64,000 nt of DNA from Crossaster papposus (GCA_037893245.1 JBAIAA010000447.1:1-64000); one strand, 5' to 3'; positions 11,626 through 24,390 are shown, numbered from the stretch's first letter. The notes: a model not told the origin generated them from the letters alone. Numbers and translations: made by a program.

Positions 11626-12416
11626 GTAAGTACAGCAATTGTATTTGAAGCTTGCATGTTACTCGCTATGACTGAGTATGATTGTAGCAGAGTATGACAT
11701 ATATGACGTGCTCATTTACATTGTAATGTAATTTTTAGTTATGGCCTCGATCTGTTACTATAGTCTATAGGATGATATGGGAAGTGAATATGCCTAATTT
11801 CAGAATAATATAGAAGTTATAACCAAATTTAACTGCTTTATTTGCCAACGCAAGCATGAGTTGTGGAGCACCGTGCGAACAAGAAATAGTTAATTGTAGT
11901 TATTGTATAAATAATAAAACAAATAAGTAGCCACAATTATTAATATTTAATTGTATAAGCCAAATTGGTATTCCAACTGCACATGCGCACATTTTCCCTT
12001 GACGAATTTTTCTTTCGATATAAAACATTTCATTCGATGCGTGCAAAAGCATAGCGGGGTACCAGCAAATTTCAAGAGATCGTCGTGTTTTAAAGTTACT
12101 AAGTAACATATTTTTGTTTACGTTTGGTGTTTTCAGCCGCTTTGTGGCCAAACTTTTGTTCGAACAAATATTATTTATTTTTTTCGATTTCACAAGAAAA
12201 TGTAAAAAATGCGGATTTGGTTACCACGTCCCCCATAGCCTTGTGTGCATTTGTCTGCCGTGTTTGTATCACTTGACCTCCTTGAGAAAAATTGTTGAAT
12301 CTTGTTGTGCACATGCGCAGTCGGAACTCCAAAGTGGCTTATTATCAGTTTAATGGTATATTGTTGTTGTATTGTTGTGTAGTCTAGGTGTGGCTGACAG
12401 AACTACCATAACAAAC

Positions 12417-13946
12417 ATGAAACGAAGTAGTCGTCTTGATGGAACCTTGACAAATCACCAGCATCATGAAGGGGAGAACGTAATCGCACTGTGGCCTCCA
12501 GATTCATCATGGTATCCTGCCGTAATAATCTCCTTCACCAAAGGTAAGTGCGGAGCCTCTAAAAGGACATATGACGAAAACAAATGAAATGCCCTCGTAA
12601 TTTGTGGGTTCACGTTAACGTGAACCCACATTAGGGTTGTGGGTTCCGTAGGTAAGAAATTTAATCCATAATGTAGAATCCCATTTGTCACACATAAATT
12701 AAGACAGCTGTATACCCTCTTACATCCCCCCATGACATGTACCACATGTAAATAAACAATGCCATTTTTCCTAAACTTGATTCCTCCCCCCCCCCTTTCA
12801 GAACCAAAAATATATATGATCTGTAAACAACAAATACTTTTCAACATTCCACTCCCAATTGCATGTAATCCCTTTAAAGTTTAATTAGTTGAATTTGTGG
12901 CTTTCTTATCAGGAAAGTACTGCGTCCGATACACTGATGGTGTGACACGCTGCCTATTTGAGCACCAGGTGAGAAAATTACCATAGAATGCATTAATTAA
13001 AAACAGACAGGTTAGGAAGAATACAAATGAAATGCGTAATTCTTCCAAATAGGCACTTGGGGAGACAAACTAGCGTAATGTTTTAGGTAATAAGGAGACA
13101 GTGGCACTTAGGGAGACATTTTAGTGTCTCCCTAAGTGCCTTAGAAGTCTTAGAAGTCATATAATGAATGCACATGACACAAATTCTCATTTGAATTACA
13201 TATCTTTTTATGAAGAGGATAAATACCGGTATGTCGTCAGTTAAGTTGCCACATCAAGGGCGAATGTTGTTGCTTGTGATGGTGTTAAAATAGATAGTAT
13301 ATTTTATAGATAACACAAAGAAATTGTTATTTGTTTAAAATTAAATGTGATTTTGATTTGATTTCTATGCCAGGTGGCCCATCCGAGTTTCTTGAGTCCG
13401 CACTTAAATGGTTCAGACAGTCTACAAAGCAGTTCCATTTGGGATGATGGCCCACAGGCTGATTCTGGTACAGGACCTGCCGTTTGTACTGCTCCATATG
13501 AGGTAATTCACACACACTCAACTTGTTTTCAGAACCCAAATATTCACTCTGGGTGCCCAGAAGCCAGAAACAAATTTATAAATCAAGTGTTTTTTTTGTA
13601 AGCACCCCCCCCCTTTCACCCCCCCCCCCCCACCTCACACCCCACCCCTCCCACCCCTCCCACCCCTACTCCCAACTCCCTCTCCTTCAGAGGGGCAACT
13701 AGTCCGAGGCAATTAGGCATATGCGTCTACCCCTAAAGAAAATAACAGTGGTGTTTTGGGTTTTTTCCACTCGTTCTAAATCATAAACGTTTTCTGCATC
13801 CGGCAACATAGAAAGTAGTAAGATTTTGATTCATTAGTGAACTTGTTTTCTGAACCCTATCAAATATTCACTGTGGGTGCCCAGAAGCCAGAAACAAATT
13901 TGTAAATAAAGTGTTTTTGGCAAGCACCATCCCCCCCCCCCCCTTC

Positions 13947-13978
<32 letters not shown>

Positions 13979-16900
13979 ACACACACACCTACCCCTCCCC
14001 CACACACCCACCTACCCCTCCCCCACACACCCACCCCTCCCCTCGCCCTCCCACCCCTCCCCAAAGAAATTGTTATTTGTTTAAAATTAAAGGTGATTTT
14101 GATTTGATTTCTATGCCAGGTGGCCCATCCGAGTTTCTTGAATCCGCACTTAAATGGTTCAGACAGTCTACAAAGCAGTTCCATTTGGGATGATGGCCCA
14201 CAGGCTGATTCTGGTACAGGACCTGCCGTTTGTACTGCTCCATATGAGGTAATTCACACACACTCAACTTGTTTTCAGAACCCAAATATTCACTCTGGGT
14301 GCCCAGAAGCCAGAAACAAATTTATAAATCAAGTGTTGTTTTTTTGCAAGCACCCCCCTCCCCCTTTCACCCCCCCCCCCCCACCCCACACCCCACCCCT
14401 CCCACCCCTACTCCCAACTCCCTCTCCTTCAGAGGGGCAACTAGTCCGAGGCAATTAGGCATATGCGTCTACCCCTAAAGAAAATAACAGTGGTGTTTTG
14501 GTTTTTTTCCACTCGTTCTAAATCATAAACGTTTTCTGCATCCGGCAACATAGAAAGTAGTAAGATTTTGATTCATTAGTGAACTTGTTTTCTGAACCCT
14601 ATCAAATATTCACTGTGGGTGCCCAGAAGCCAGAAACAAATTTGTAAATAAAGTGTTTTTGGCAAGCACCATCCCCCCCTTCACCCCCCCCCCCACACAC
14701 CCACCCCTCCCCCACACACCCACCCCTCCCCTCGCCCTCCCACCCCTCCCCAAAGAAATTGTTATTTGTTTAAAATTAAATGTGATTTTGATTTGATTTC
14801 TATGCCAGGTGGCCCATCCGAGTTTCTTGAATCCGCACTTAAATGGTTCAGACAGTCTACAAAGCAGTTCCATTTGGGATGATGGCCCACAGGCTGATTC
14901 TGGTACAGGACCTGCCGTTTGTACTGCTCCATATGAGGTAATTCACACACACTCAACTTGTTTTCAGAACCCAAATATTCACTCTGGGTGCCCAGAAGCC
15001 AGAAACAAATTTATAAATCAAGTGTTTTTTTTGCAAGCACCCCCCCCCCCCCCCCACCCCACACCCCACCCCTCCCACCCTACTCCCAACTCCCTCTCCT
15101 TCAGAGGGGCAACTAGTCCGTGGCAATTAGGCATATGCGTCTACCCCTAAAGAAAATAACAGTGGTGTTTTGGGTTTTTTTCCACTCGTTCTAAATCATA
15201 AACGTTTTCTGCATCCGGCAACATAGAAAGTAGTAAGATTTTGATTCATTAGTGAACTTGTTTTCTGAACCCTATCAAATATTCACTGTGGGTGCCCAGA
15301 AGCCAGAAACAAATTTGTAAATAAAGTGTTTTTGGCAAGCACCATCCCCCCCCCCCCCCCTTCACCCCCCCCCCCCCCACACACACACCTACCCCTCCCC
15401 CACACACCCACCCCTCCCCTCGCCCTCCCACCCCTCCCCAAAGAAATTGTTATTTGTTTAAAATTAAAGGTGATTTTGATTTGATTTCTATGCCAGGTGG
15501 CCCATCCGAGTTTCTTGAGTCCGCACTTAAATGGTTCAGACAGTCTACAAAGCAGTTCCATTTGGGATGATGGCCCACAGGCTGATTCTGGTACAGGACC
15601 TGCCGTTTGTACTGCTCCATATGAGGTAATTCACACACACTCAACTTGTTTTCAGAACCCAAATATTAACTCTGGGTGCCCAGAAGCCAGAAAAAAATTT
15701 ATAAATCAAGTGTTTTTTTTGCAAGCACCCCCCCCCCCCTTTCACCCCCCCCCCCCCCCCCCACCCCACACCCCACCCCTCCCACCCCTACTCCCAACTC
15801 CCTCTCCTTCAGAGGGGCAACTAGTCCGAGGCAATTAGGCATATGCGTCTACCCCTAAAGAAAATAACAGTGGTGTTTTGGTTTTTTTCCACTCGTTCTA
15901 AATCATAAACGTTTTCTGCATCCGGCAACATAGAAAGTAGTAAGATTTGATTCATTAGTGAACTTGTTTTCTGAACCCTATCAAATATTCACTGTGGGTG
16001 CCAGAAGCCAGAAACAAATTGGTAAATAAAGTGTTTTTGGCAAGCACCATCCCCCCCCCCCTTCACCCCCCCCCCCCCCCCCCCACACACACACCTACCC
16101 CTCCCCCACACACCCACCCCTCCCCTCGCCCTCCCACCCCTCCCCAAAGAAATTGTTATTTGTTTAAAATTAAAGGTGATTTTGATTTGATTTCTATGCC
16201 AGGTGGCCCATCCGAGTTTCTTGAATCCGCACTTAAATGGTTCAGACAGTCTACAAAGCAGTTCCATTTGGGATGATGGCCCACAGGCTGATTCTGGTAC
16301 AGGACCTGCCGTTTGTACTGCTCCATATGAGGTAATTCACACACACTCAACTTGTTTTCAGAACCCAAATATTCACTCTGGGTGCCCAGAAGCCAGAAAC
16401 AAATTTATAAATCAAGTGTTTTTTTTGCAAGCACCCCCCCCCCCCCCCCCACCCACACCCCACCCCTCCCACCCCTACTCCCAACTCCCTCTCCTTCAGA
16501 GGGGCAACTAGTCGAGGCAATTAGGCATATGCGTCTACCCCTAAAGAAAATAACAGTGGTGTTTTGGGTTTTTTCCACTCGTTCTAAATCATAAACGTTT
16601 TCTGCATCCGGCAACATAGAAAGTAGTAAGATTTTGATTCATTAGTGAACTTGTTTTCTGAACCCTATCAAATATTCACTGTGGGTGCCCAGAAGCCAGA
16701 AACAAATTTGTAAATAAAGTGTTTTTGGCAAGCACCACCCCCCCCCCCTTCACCCCCCCCCCCCCCCCCACACACCCACCCTCCCCACACACCCACCCCT
16801 CCCCTCGCCCTCCCACCCCTCCCCAAAGAAATTGTTATTTGTTTAAAATTAAATGTGATTTTGATTTGATTTCTATGCCAGGTGGCCCATCCGAGTTCTT

Positions 16901-19886
16901 GAATCCGCACTTAAATGGTTCAGACAGTCTACAAAGCAGTTCCATTTGGGATGATGGCCCACAGGCTGATTCTGGTACAGGACCTGCCGTTTGTACTGCT
17001 CCATATGAAGCCTCAAGTGCCGAGTCACAGAGATCATCAACCGAGGCTACTGAGACCGGTCACATAACGGTCATGGAGACCAGCAATGAAAGTGGGCACA
17101 GGAAATGGGACAAGAAACACTTTTGCTTTTTCTGTGAAGTACCTCAATCTAAGTTGCCCCGTCATCTCCAGTCATGTCACAAAGAAGAGAGCGAAGTTGT
17201 AGAGATTGCGTCTGAGACCAACCCAAGTGCCCGTAAGATACTTCTGTGGAAAATCCGCAATGTTGGTAATCATAGGCACAATTGCCAAGTCCTTCGGAAA
17301 GGCCGGGGTGCACTTATTGTAGGATATAGGCCTAATCATAAGGTATCTCCACATGCATACGGACCGTGCATATATTGTTATGGCTATTATGTGCGAAGTG
17401 ATCTCTGGCGTCACCAGTGCCCACTGAAACCTGCACTCCTGCACACTCGCATGGTAGCACTACCACAACTCCTCTGCGTAGATGTGTTGCTCACAAGAGT
17501 GATTTGTTAAAGCCTCCACCTGTCGGTGTGTCTTTCCAGTTGAACCAGGTTCTTATTCCGATGAAGAGAGATGAGGTGACTCTGCTGGCCAAGAATGACA
17601 CTTTGATTGTGGAAGTAGCCAAGCGGGAATACGCGAAACTCGGGCACGATGTAGATCAACATGGCTACATCCGAAACAAGATACGGGAATTGGGTCGTCT
17701 TGTCATACAACTCCGCAAGAATACACACCAGCCAAATGCATCACTTGAATTATTTGTCCACCCCCACTACCTGAATGATATCATCAAGGCTATTCACGGT
17801 ATTGCTGGCTTTAATGAAGACAAGCAGTTGTATGATGTTCCGTCTCTAGCTTTAAAGATTGGACATTCCATCAAGAAGTGTGCACTCATACTTAAAGGAA
17901 ATGCTCTAGAGTCTGGCCAAAAGCAAAAAGCTCAACACGCTGAAGAATTTCTGCAGTTGTGCGAACTGACCTGGCGAGACCGTGTATCCACCCATGCACA
18001 CAGAACACTGTACCAAGGAAAGCGCAACCAACCTCAATTCTGCCGACAAATGCTGATGTTGTGAAAATGTCGGCGTTCCTCTATGAAGCTGGCAACAGAG
18101 AAGTGGAACTTGTCCAGGATGCTCGGGGCGAACAAATTGGACCAGCTTGGAAGAGATTGAATGAAGTCGCACTGTGCCACCTTATTATGTTCAACCGCAG
18201 AAGGCAAGGGGAGGTATCAAAAATGAAACTAGAAGACTTTCAGAAGCACACAACAGCTAGTGTCAACGGGGAATGCCTGCTGACTGATCTTGAACGGCAT
18301 CTGTGCAAGATGTTCAGAGTTGTCGAAATAGTTGGCAAGAGGGGTCGAACTGTTCCTGTGCTTCTCAGCAATGAGGTGGTGGCGTGGTTGAGTGCTCTGA
18401 TTGCGAAGAGAAATGAAGCTGGAGTCGCCCACGACAACACCTACTTGTTTGCACGATGTTCTTATGGAGGTACAGGTCATATAAGAGGATGTGACTGTAT
18501 AAGATTGTACGCAGACATGGCGGGCCTTGACAATGCTGCCAGCATCCGGTCTACAAAACTTCGTAAGCACGTGGCAACCGCATCGCAAATTCTTGCCTTG
18601 AAGGAACATCAACTTGAAACACTTGCAAACTTCATGGGTCATGATTTGCGTGTCCATCGTGAATACTACCAGTTGCCAGATACTGTGCAGAGGGTCACCA
18701 AACTTTCTAGACTTTTTCTCAGCTTGGAGAGGGGAAACTTGCCTTCCCAGCAGGGCAAATCCCTGGATGAACTGCATGTCACTGGTGGTAAGGACACAGT
18801 TGTTTTAAATTATTTACTCAACAGCAAAAGAAAGACATTAATTATTGCTTTTGTTGAAAAATATTTGATCAGTAATTACTATTCACTAATACATCTTCAA
18901 CAGCGAAAGAAATGCAAGAAATAACATTTTGTTATCAGTTCACAATATATGATAACAAATGGTATACGTGTTTGTGTGCATTTCTTTTGCTATTGCTCCT
19001 GCATTACAGAACAAGAAAGAGAAATAGAGAAAAATAGAAAGAAACAGACCACAGAAATTTGACAAGAGTTGAGTCCACTTTTCTGAATTTACATGCAGGA
19101 CAACAACCAACTGTCGGGTATGTGTGCATTAATCTAACAAAAACTGCTCTTTGTGACTTGCAGAAGGCTTCACTAGTGACGAGGACAGCGATAACAGCAG
19201 TGACAATTCCTGTGATGTGCCCAGTGAAAACAGTAAGTTTAGGCTTTTATGTGTCTGTATTTTAACCAGTTCGCGCCGGATGACGTATATAAACGCAAAA
19301 ATTTTCAAAAATTCAAAACGAATGACGCATAAACCTGCCAAGTTCAAGTTCGGAAATGTATGTCAGCAGCGCGCAAGGCCGGAAATGCGTGGGTGTGCTT
19401 CCCGGCACTATCAGCCTGAACCCGCTTCAGATCGAGTTTCGTAAAAAATAATCCCGCCCGTGGGCTTGGCGATGTTAAAATAATCCCGGCGCAAACTGGT
19501 TAAGTCGGGCTGTCTTTAAAAAAACAATTGTCTGTCTGTCCATTTGTTTGTTCATCTGGCTATCGGGCTGTCTGAATTAAAAGTGCCTAAATATCTGTGT
19601 TTTATATCGACTTGTTTCCTATTTAACATTAGGTACTCGACAGGCTCCTATCAGTGTTCCATCTAGAAGTCTGGCATCTCTGAACAACTCGAGACGCGTG
19701 AAACGTCGTCCCTGGACTGCCGAGGAGAAGGGAGACGTTACGAAGGGTTTGCAGAAATTCTTTCTGCTGAAGAAGCTTCCTGGCAAACGAGACATCGAAA
19801 CATCCTGTCTTGTGGCACTGCAGACACGAAGCTGGAGGAACATCAAAGACTTTTGTCGGAACAAAATGAAGCTTCATCAAAGCTAA
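12417..19886 (+). CDS. Tudor-zinc finger-tyrosine recombinase-SANT gene, copy B (three indels in the main exon)
   Basis: Exons are 12417-12543, 12913-12968, cassettes 13374-13502, 14120-14248, 14809-14937, 15497-15625 and 16203-16331, main exon 16882-18787, then 19164-19232 and 19633-19886. The first two exons give a 61-residue N-terminus with a Tudor-like segment (residues 19-60, W26, W32-Y33, Y45, Y49). All cassettes are phase 0-0. With all five the product would exceed 1000 residues. Against copies A and C the main exon has one-base deletions near 16896 (ttt to tt), 17437 (ccc to cc) and 18037 (aaa to aa). The first creates an early stop in the spliced frame. All three are in homopolymers, so polishing error is as likely as decay. 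Recombinase residues are as in copy A. Confidence 0.65.
12603..12630. other. 28-bp perfect palindrome in intron 1, copy B
   Basis: TGTGGGTTCACGTT is followed at once by its reverse complement. It lies in the intron between the two Tudor exons, 60 bp after the donor. A partial second copy of gtgggttc follows. Confidence 0.8.
13103..13140. other. 16-bp-stem hairpin before the array, copy B
   Basis: Arms GGCACTTAGGGAGACA and its reverse complement are separated by TTTTAG. A related ggcacttggggagac occurs about 50 bp to the left. It is in the intron between the second Tudor exon and the first cassette, where RNA pairing could affect cassette use. That effect is speculation. Confidence 0.75.
13320..16881 (+). 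repeat. Cassette-exon array 2 (six units)
   Basis: Units start at 13374, 14120, 14809, 15497, 16203 and 16882, with spacings of 679-746 bp. Length differences are mostly in the C-runs. The first five carry a 129-nt, phase 0-0 exon with a gtaatt donor and the sixth is fused to the recombinase exon. Units 14120 to 16882 match units 20 to 2807 of array 1 one for one, including private variants such as agaaaaaaat in units 1409 and 15497. The array was therefore copied as a block. Confidence 0.85.
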
Positions 19887-20359
19887 GCAGGGTGTTTCGT
19901 CAGTTCACATACATGTACGGATGCGTCAGAGTACTTGACTATTTAGAATTTGCAATCGCAATGATGACTTTAGAATGCACATCAATATGAAACCAATGGA
20001 CAACCAGCAATTTAGTGTAGTGTCCTCACTTTGATAGGTGTAATTCACACACACTCAAGTGTCCTCCATTGGATAGAATGACAAGTATGCCCTCAGTGTG
20101 GTAGTGTCTACATGTATGCGTGTACATGTAGGTGTAACTTTTATTAATTCTTTTGGGTTATTTTTTGTAACCCTAAAAGTCCTCAATCCTCCAACAGGTG
20201 AAGGGTTGAGGACTGTTGGGGTTAATGCAATTCGCCATATCACACAAGGTCGAGGCCACGCAAGGTGGGGGCTACTACTAAGGGAAGATGGAACAGAGGA
20301 ACCAGCTCTTCACACTGAAAAAAGATCCATGCTTCCCCAGATTTCTTTCACAATGCGAA

Positions 20360-20596
20360 TAGAGCTTGAAGGGGTAACTAGTCTGAGGCAAGGCATACGC
20401 CTCTACCCCTAAAGTAAAATAACAGTGGTATTTTGTTTTGTTCACTTGCTCCAAATCATAAAAGATGTCTGCATCCGGAAACATATAAAATAACATTTTT
20501 TTAAAACTTTTTTTCAGAACCCTATCAAATATTCACTCTGGGTGCCCAGAAGCCAGAAACAAATTTGTAAATCAAGTGTTTTTTTGCAAGCACCAT
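20360..20596 (+). repeat. Left-end module shared with the cassette-array units, copy C
   Basis: This is the counterpart of 6350-6590, with the same blocks in the same order and a C-rich tract immediately after it. It differs from the copy B version mainly by single-base indels. Confidence 0.7.
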
Positions 20597-20934
20597 CTCC
20601 CCTCTCCCCTCTCCCCTCTCCCCCCTCCCCCCTCCCCCCTCCCCCCTCCCCCCTCCCCCCTCCCCCCTCCCCCCTCCCCCCTCCCCCCTCCCCCCTCCCC
20701 CCTCCCCCCTCCCCCCTCCCCCCTCCCCCCTCCCCCCTCCCCCCTCCCCCCTCCCCCCTCCCCCCTCCCCCCTCCCCCCTCCCCCCTCCCCCCTCCCCCC
20801 TCCCCCCTCCCCCCTCCCCCCTCCCCCCTCCCCCCTCCCCCCTCCCCCCTCCCCCCTCCCCCCTCCCCCCTCCCCCCTCCCCCCTCCCCCCTCCCCCCTC
20901 CCCCCTCCCCCCTCCCCCCTCCCCCCTCCCCCCT
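20597..20934 (+). repeat. Pyrimidine tract, nearly pure C6T heptamers
   Basis: About 340 bp consist almost wholly of the heptamer CCCCCCT, some 45 copies with very little variation. This is the copy C counterpart of 6587-6896. It is more regular, which could be homogenisation or consensus smoothing of long reads. Confidence 0.9.
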
Positions 20935-21006
20935 TTTCCAATGTTGGAGATGTTTGCCGGTCCGTGCGCACAAAGTGGAACCGCCCAAAATGAACAACAC
21001 TGAACA

Positions 21007-21031
21007 GGGGGGGGGGGGGGGGGGGGGGGGG
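21007..21031 (+). repeat. Poly-G run, copy C
   Basis: A run of about 25 G, the counterpart of 6965-6981. Confidence 0.85.
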
Positions 21032-21838
21032 TTACGCTTAACCCCTGACCAAAATTAGTGAACAGCGTGTACGGAAATCGATAAATCTTGGTTTCCGCAC
21101 AACAAATTCCAAAGTGTTTGCTTGGCATTTCGGCTGATGCTTTTGGACAGCACAACAACCATTTTACAAAGTGGAAGTATAAAATTTTTTACACAGTCAC
21201 CAGTATTCATTTAAATTAATGTACATTTTATTGTTCAAGTGCATTTTTTTTAAAATGTACATTATATATTCAGTTTTTTTCGTTTGGTTTTAGAATTTCA
21301 ATTTCATTATGTTTTAAAGTTTGCTTTTGTTTAATTTTGTTATATTACTTTTGGAGGGGGCGTGCAATTGCAGAATTGGCATCATCATTTTTATTTGCTT
21401 TTTCAAACCACCATGGACAGTTCTATAAAGGAATACTACCTCTGAACAAACTTAGGACCTTATTTTTAATAATATAATTGTTTTTGTAAACACTCTAATG
21501 CCTAATGCTCATCTAAAAAAAAGATGATTGTTGTTAATTGTACTATGTTTGTGACATGACAGTATAGACATAAACATGGAAGTCTACAGTTAAATTGTAG
21601 ATGTTTGCAATCGTGCTGAAAACCACCTTTTCACATTGTATGACAAAGATTGCCGTAATTAGAAAAAAAAAAACCTGTTTAACATAGAGTTTTCCTTCAA
21701 GTGTTACAAACAAACAAGCGATATCTAAAAATCAGTACAAGTTGTGTAGCATAGTACATGTACATTTTATCTGGCAATAAAAACAATCAGTTCTTAATTG
21801 CGGAAAACTAATTCATGTTTCTTGGTCTTGATTTTGTG

Positions 21839-22200
21839 TTAAGGTAGAATACACCATTTGCAGATATCGAAAGAATTTACTACCTAATTATTAAAAGATA
21901 TCTTATCATCTGAAAGTTAATAATTAATAATGATTGGAGGCATCCAGCAAATTGAGTGCGCTAGATGTCCTTTAATTATTCTGAAAAATATAATTTTATT
22001 TAAAAAAAATTGCGATCGCGAAAAAACACAATTAACATAAGATCAACTGCTCGACGCCGGTTAAAAATAAACGCTGTTTGTGCTTTTCTCGGCATGCACG
22101 ATTGTCAAACTTCGGACATAATTTACTTTAAACTACACCCCCCAAAATCCACCCATTCATGATAATTCAAGCTATTACCAATGGTGTATCCTATCTTTAA
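21839..22200 (+). mobile_element. Short terminal-inverted-repeat element (MITE), copy C
   Basis: This is the counterpart of 7790-8149 at the same place in the large element, so the insertion predates the tandem amplification. It differs by a few substitutions and one-base indels. Confidence 0.8.
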
Positions 22201-22339
22201 GTAATGATGTACTAAATTCCTTATTTCACCAGGGTAGACCCTATAATTTATCTAAATACACCGTGACCTTGAGTAAAACTTGTTTAGTTGAGAGAATATT
22301 TGTAAAGCAAATAATATATTTAGTGAAAAAACATTTGGG

Positions 22340-22364
22340 CGGGGGGGGGGGGGGGGGGGGGGGG
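22340..22364 (+). repeat. Poly-G run downstream of Rep, copy C
   Basis: A run of about 24 G, shorter than the copy B counterpart. Confidence 0.85.
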
Positions 22365-22557
22365 AATTCAAAAAACCCACATTTGTACCATTTGTCTTAT
22401 TGTCTTATTTAACCTCTCATTCTAACAATACATATAATAATCAATCTTTACCCAATATCAGCGACGCAAAGCAGCGCGTACAAAGTGGAACGCGCTTTTG
22501 TTGGTCTTCAGGAATTTGGTAGTGGAATGGAAAAACCTTCCAACGGACAGCCATCAT

Positions 22558-24158
22558 TTAAGTTTCCCTCTCATCTACAGCCCCACCCTGGACAAGCACA
22601 AGTTGATGTTTCCCAGTACAAAAAATTGGGGTGTCATTTTCTAAAACTAGATCTCGTGCAAAGTAGGATTTAGGGGCCGGAAGGTGGACAAGTTGACCTT
22701 CTAGTAATAAAAAAAGGTCTTGCCAGGGTATCATTTGTTGAGTCCAACGAAAGTCATTGAGAAAGAGGACTTCTGCCTGCTCAGCACCAATCCACGCAAA
22801 CGTGGTTGTTGCTGGGTTGGTAAATGTTTTATAGATTTTGTTGAGTGGATTTAATAAAAATGTTTTTCCGCAATTTGCTGGGCCAGTAATCATTATGTTA
22901 CGATATTTTCCCCTGCCTTTGTCCAGAAGCGTGGCAACTGCTTCTGTAAAAGTCTGTTCGAACACACCATTGTTATGCAGAACGTCTTTAGCACATCTCA
23001 GCCAGTCGCCATGACAGACACATTTATCGACTTTATGACACTTCTCCAGTATTTGAAGTCGAGTCAGTCTCGATCGCTCTAGTAGTGGTTCAGCTTCCGC
23101 CATGTCCCAGGCGTCCTTTAAACAAAATGGGAAGGGGGAAGGGGGGGGGGGGGGAGGGAGAGAGAAAAAAAACACACAATAACATTACTGGATGAATTTA
23201 CAACAGGCTTCGAACAGTCAGGCGAAGGAGTTCTACTTTTTTTCAGACAAAATAAATAAGCATGAGAGATATATACTATTAGGGCTTATTAACGAATTTT
23301 CAAAGAGTCGTATAAATAATAATTGTTGTTGTTGTTGTTTCTATTGTGGGATTCTGCGACCCTCATCAATATGTACACAGCTAAAGTGTAATGAAAAATT
23401 TGTGGAAATCTGAGTTTATTAAAACACTAATTTGTTAGCAAAGATGGTGTGTACCTCAAATTATTTGATGTTCATTTTAATGCAGCCTATAGGCTATGTG
23501 TTACCTTTAGTACTTGGTTGACAACTCTCTCGCCCCTGTTGATTATAAACTCGGCCAGGTCGGTTTTCCCCATCGTTTTCTGTTTGTTGGCAAAGGCCAA
23601 CAACTCCAAGCGTGATGACTTGATGCCTTTGGAGACCATGATTTGGCCGACGTCGTAGGCCGACAACCGGGATCGACGCTTTTTCTTGGACGGTTGTTCC
23701 GTATCTTCTGCAGACCGCTTCACGACCGCGTCATGACGCACTTTAGAGGCCTGGGCTGTCCTAGGCGGGTCCGCGTTTGTCAAATCGGGATGGCCGGGTG
23801 ACTGTATTACAAGTTCGTCTTCCTTCATGACATACTGCCATGCGCTGAAATAATTGGTGTGATTGGACGAAAAGTTCACTCTGATACCGTTCACATCAGC
23901 TAAACGATTTCGCACTTGTAGCCAGCGCATGGCAGCTTGAAGTTTAACCGCCATGTGATAGTGAAAACCCCCGTTTATGTGAGGTTCCTTGCAGCAAGAC
24001 CAGCACACGACATGCACCGGACTAAAAGCTTGCACGACTTTTCCCGCAAATGTCGCTCGATCTGGTATGACCCTATCGTCTGCCTGGCTGTAGGTAATCA
24101 AGTAGACTTGTCGCACTTGACGGTCCGCCAGTGGCATTAATTCCACGTTGTTGTCCAT
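22558..24158 (-). CDS. Rep protein: HUH endonuclease fused to SF3 helicase
   Basis: A predicted replication initiator that would nick DNA and unwind it. Exon 1 is 23505-24158 (218 codons) and exon 2 is 22558-23115, joined in phase 0 by a GT-AG intron with a long pyrimidine tract. The ATG at 24158 sits in an accATGg context and is the first ATG after a TATA box 98 bp upstream. In exon 1 the HUH motif has H66 and H68 (FHYHMAVKL), motif III has Y109 and K112 (YVMKED), and a basic nuclear-localisation-like run is at 157-164. In exon 2, Walker A is GPANCGKT at 296-303, Walker B is EVLFLND at 333-339, and a motif C-like DTPIFCTGKH is at 379-388. Translation stops after 403 residues at a TAA where copy B has a Glu codon, so about 33 C-terminal residues are lost. 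The layout resembles Reps of CRESS-DNA viruses and related animal genomic sequences. Nuclease and helicase assignments are by motif. Confidence 0.8.
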
Positions 24159-24255
24159 GGTGGTTCGAGTGCGGCCAAAATGTAGACCAAGTGCCCGGAT
24201 AGATGTCGATGATGCCAATTCTGCAATTGCCCCAATGACACTACACGACCGGCGG

Positions 24256-24263
24256 CTTATATA
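24256..24263 (-). promoter_or_regulatory. TATA box of the Rep gene, copy C
   Basis: TATATAAG on the minus strand, 98 bp upstream of the ATG at 24158, identical in context to copy B. Confidence 0.6.
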
Positions 24264-24390
24264 GCCTTGCAATTACCCAGCATCAAATTTTCTCCATGCT
24301 AGAACAATCAACTACAATGTACATTCAAAACTACACGTGTCTCGTTGGACAAATGTTACTTAACTCTTAATGACGTCATATTATGTACAC

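Larger units (their letters stand above)
6052..20123 (+). mobile_element. Rep/tyrosine-recombinase element, copy B (full unit)
   Basis: This is one complete tandem unit of about 14.07 kb. In order it contains a left-end module, a giant C6T tract, a G-run, an AT-rich spacer with a short inverted-repeat element, the Rep gene on the minus strand (here frameshifted), a divergent promoter region, Tudor exons, six array units, the recombinase exon and the two C-terminal exons. Both neighbours carry the same order. Substitutions against copies A and C are rare, while single-base homopolymer indels are common, so this is a very recent amplification, an assembly of haplotypes, or both. Confidence 0.75.

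Noticed and set aside
12605-12650. Telomere-like ttaggg words
   Set aside because: Only an isolated cacattagggttgtggg, with no tandem TTAGGG.
16719-17510. 263-residue frame that reads through the intron into the copy B recombinase exon
   Set aside because: It is created by the one-base deletion near 16896 and starts inside the C-rich intron. Splice sites support the shorter exon.
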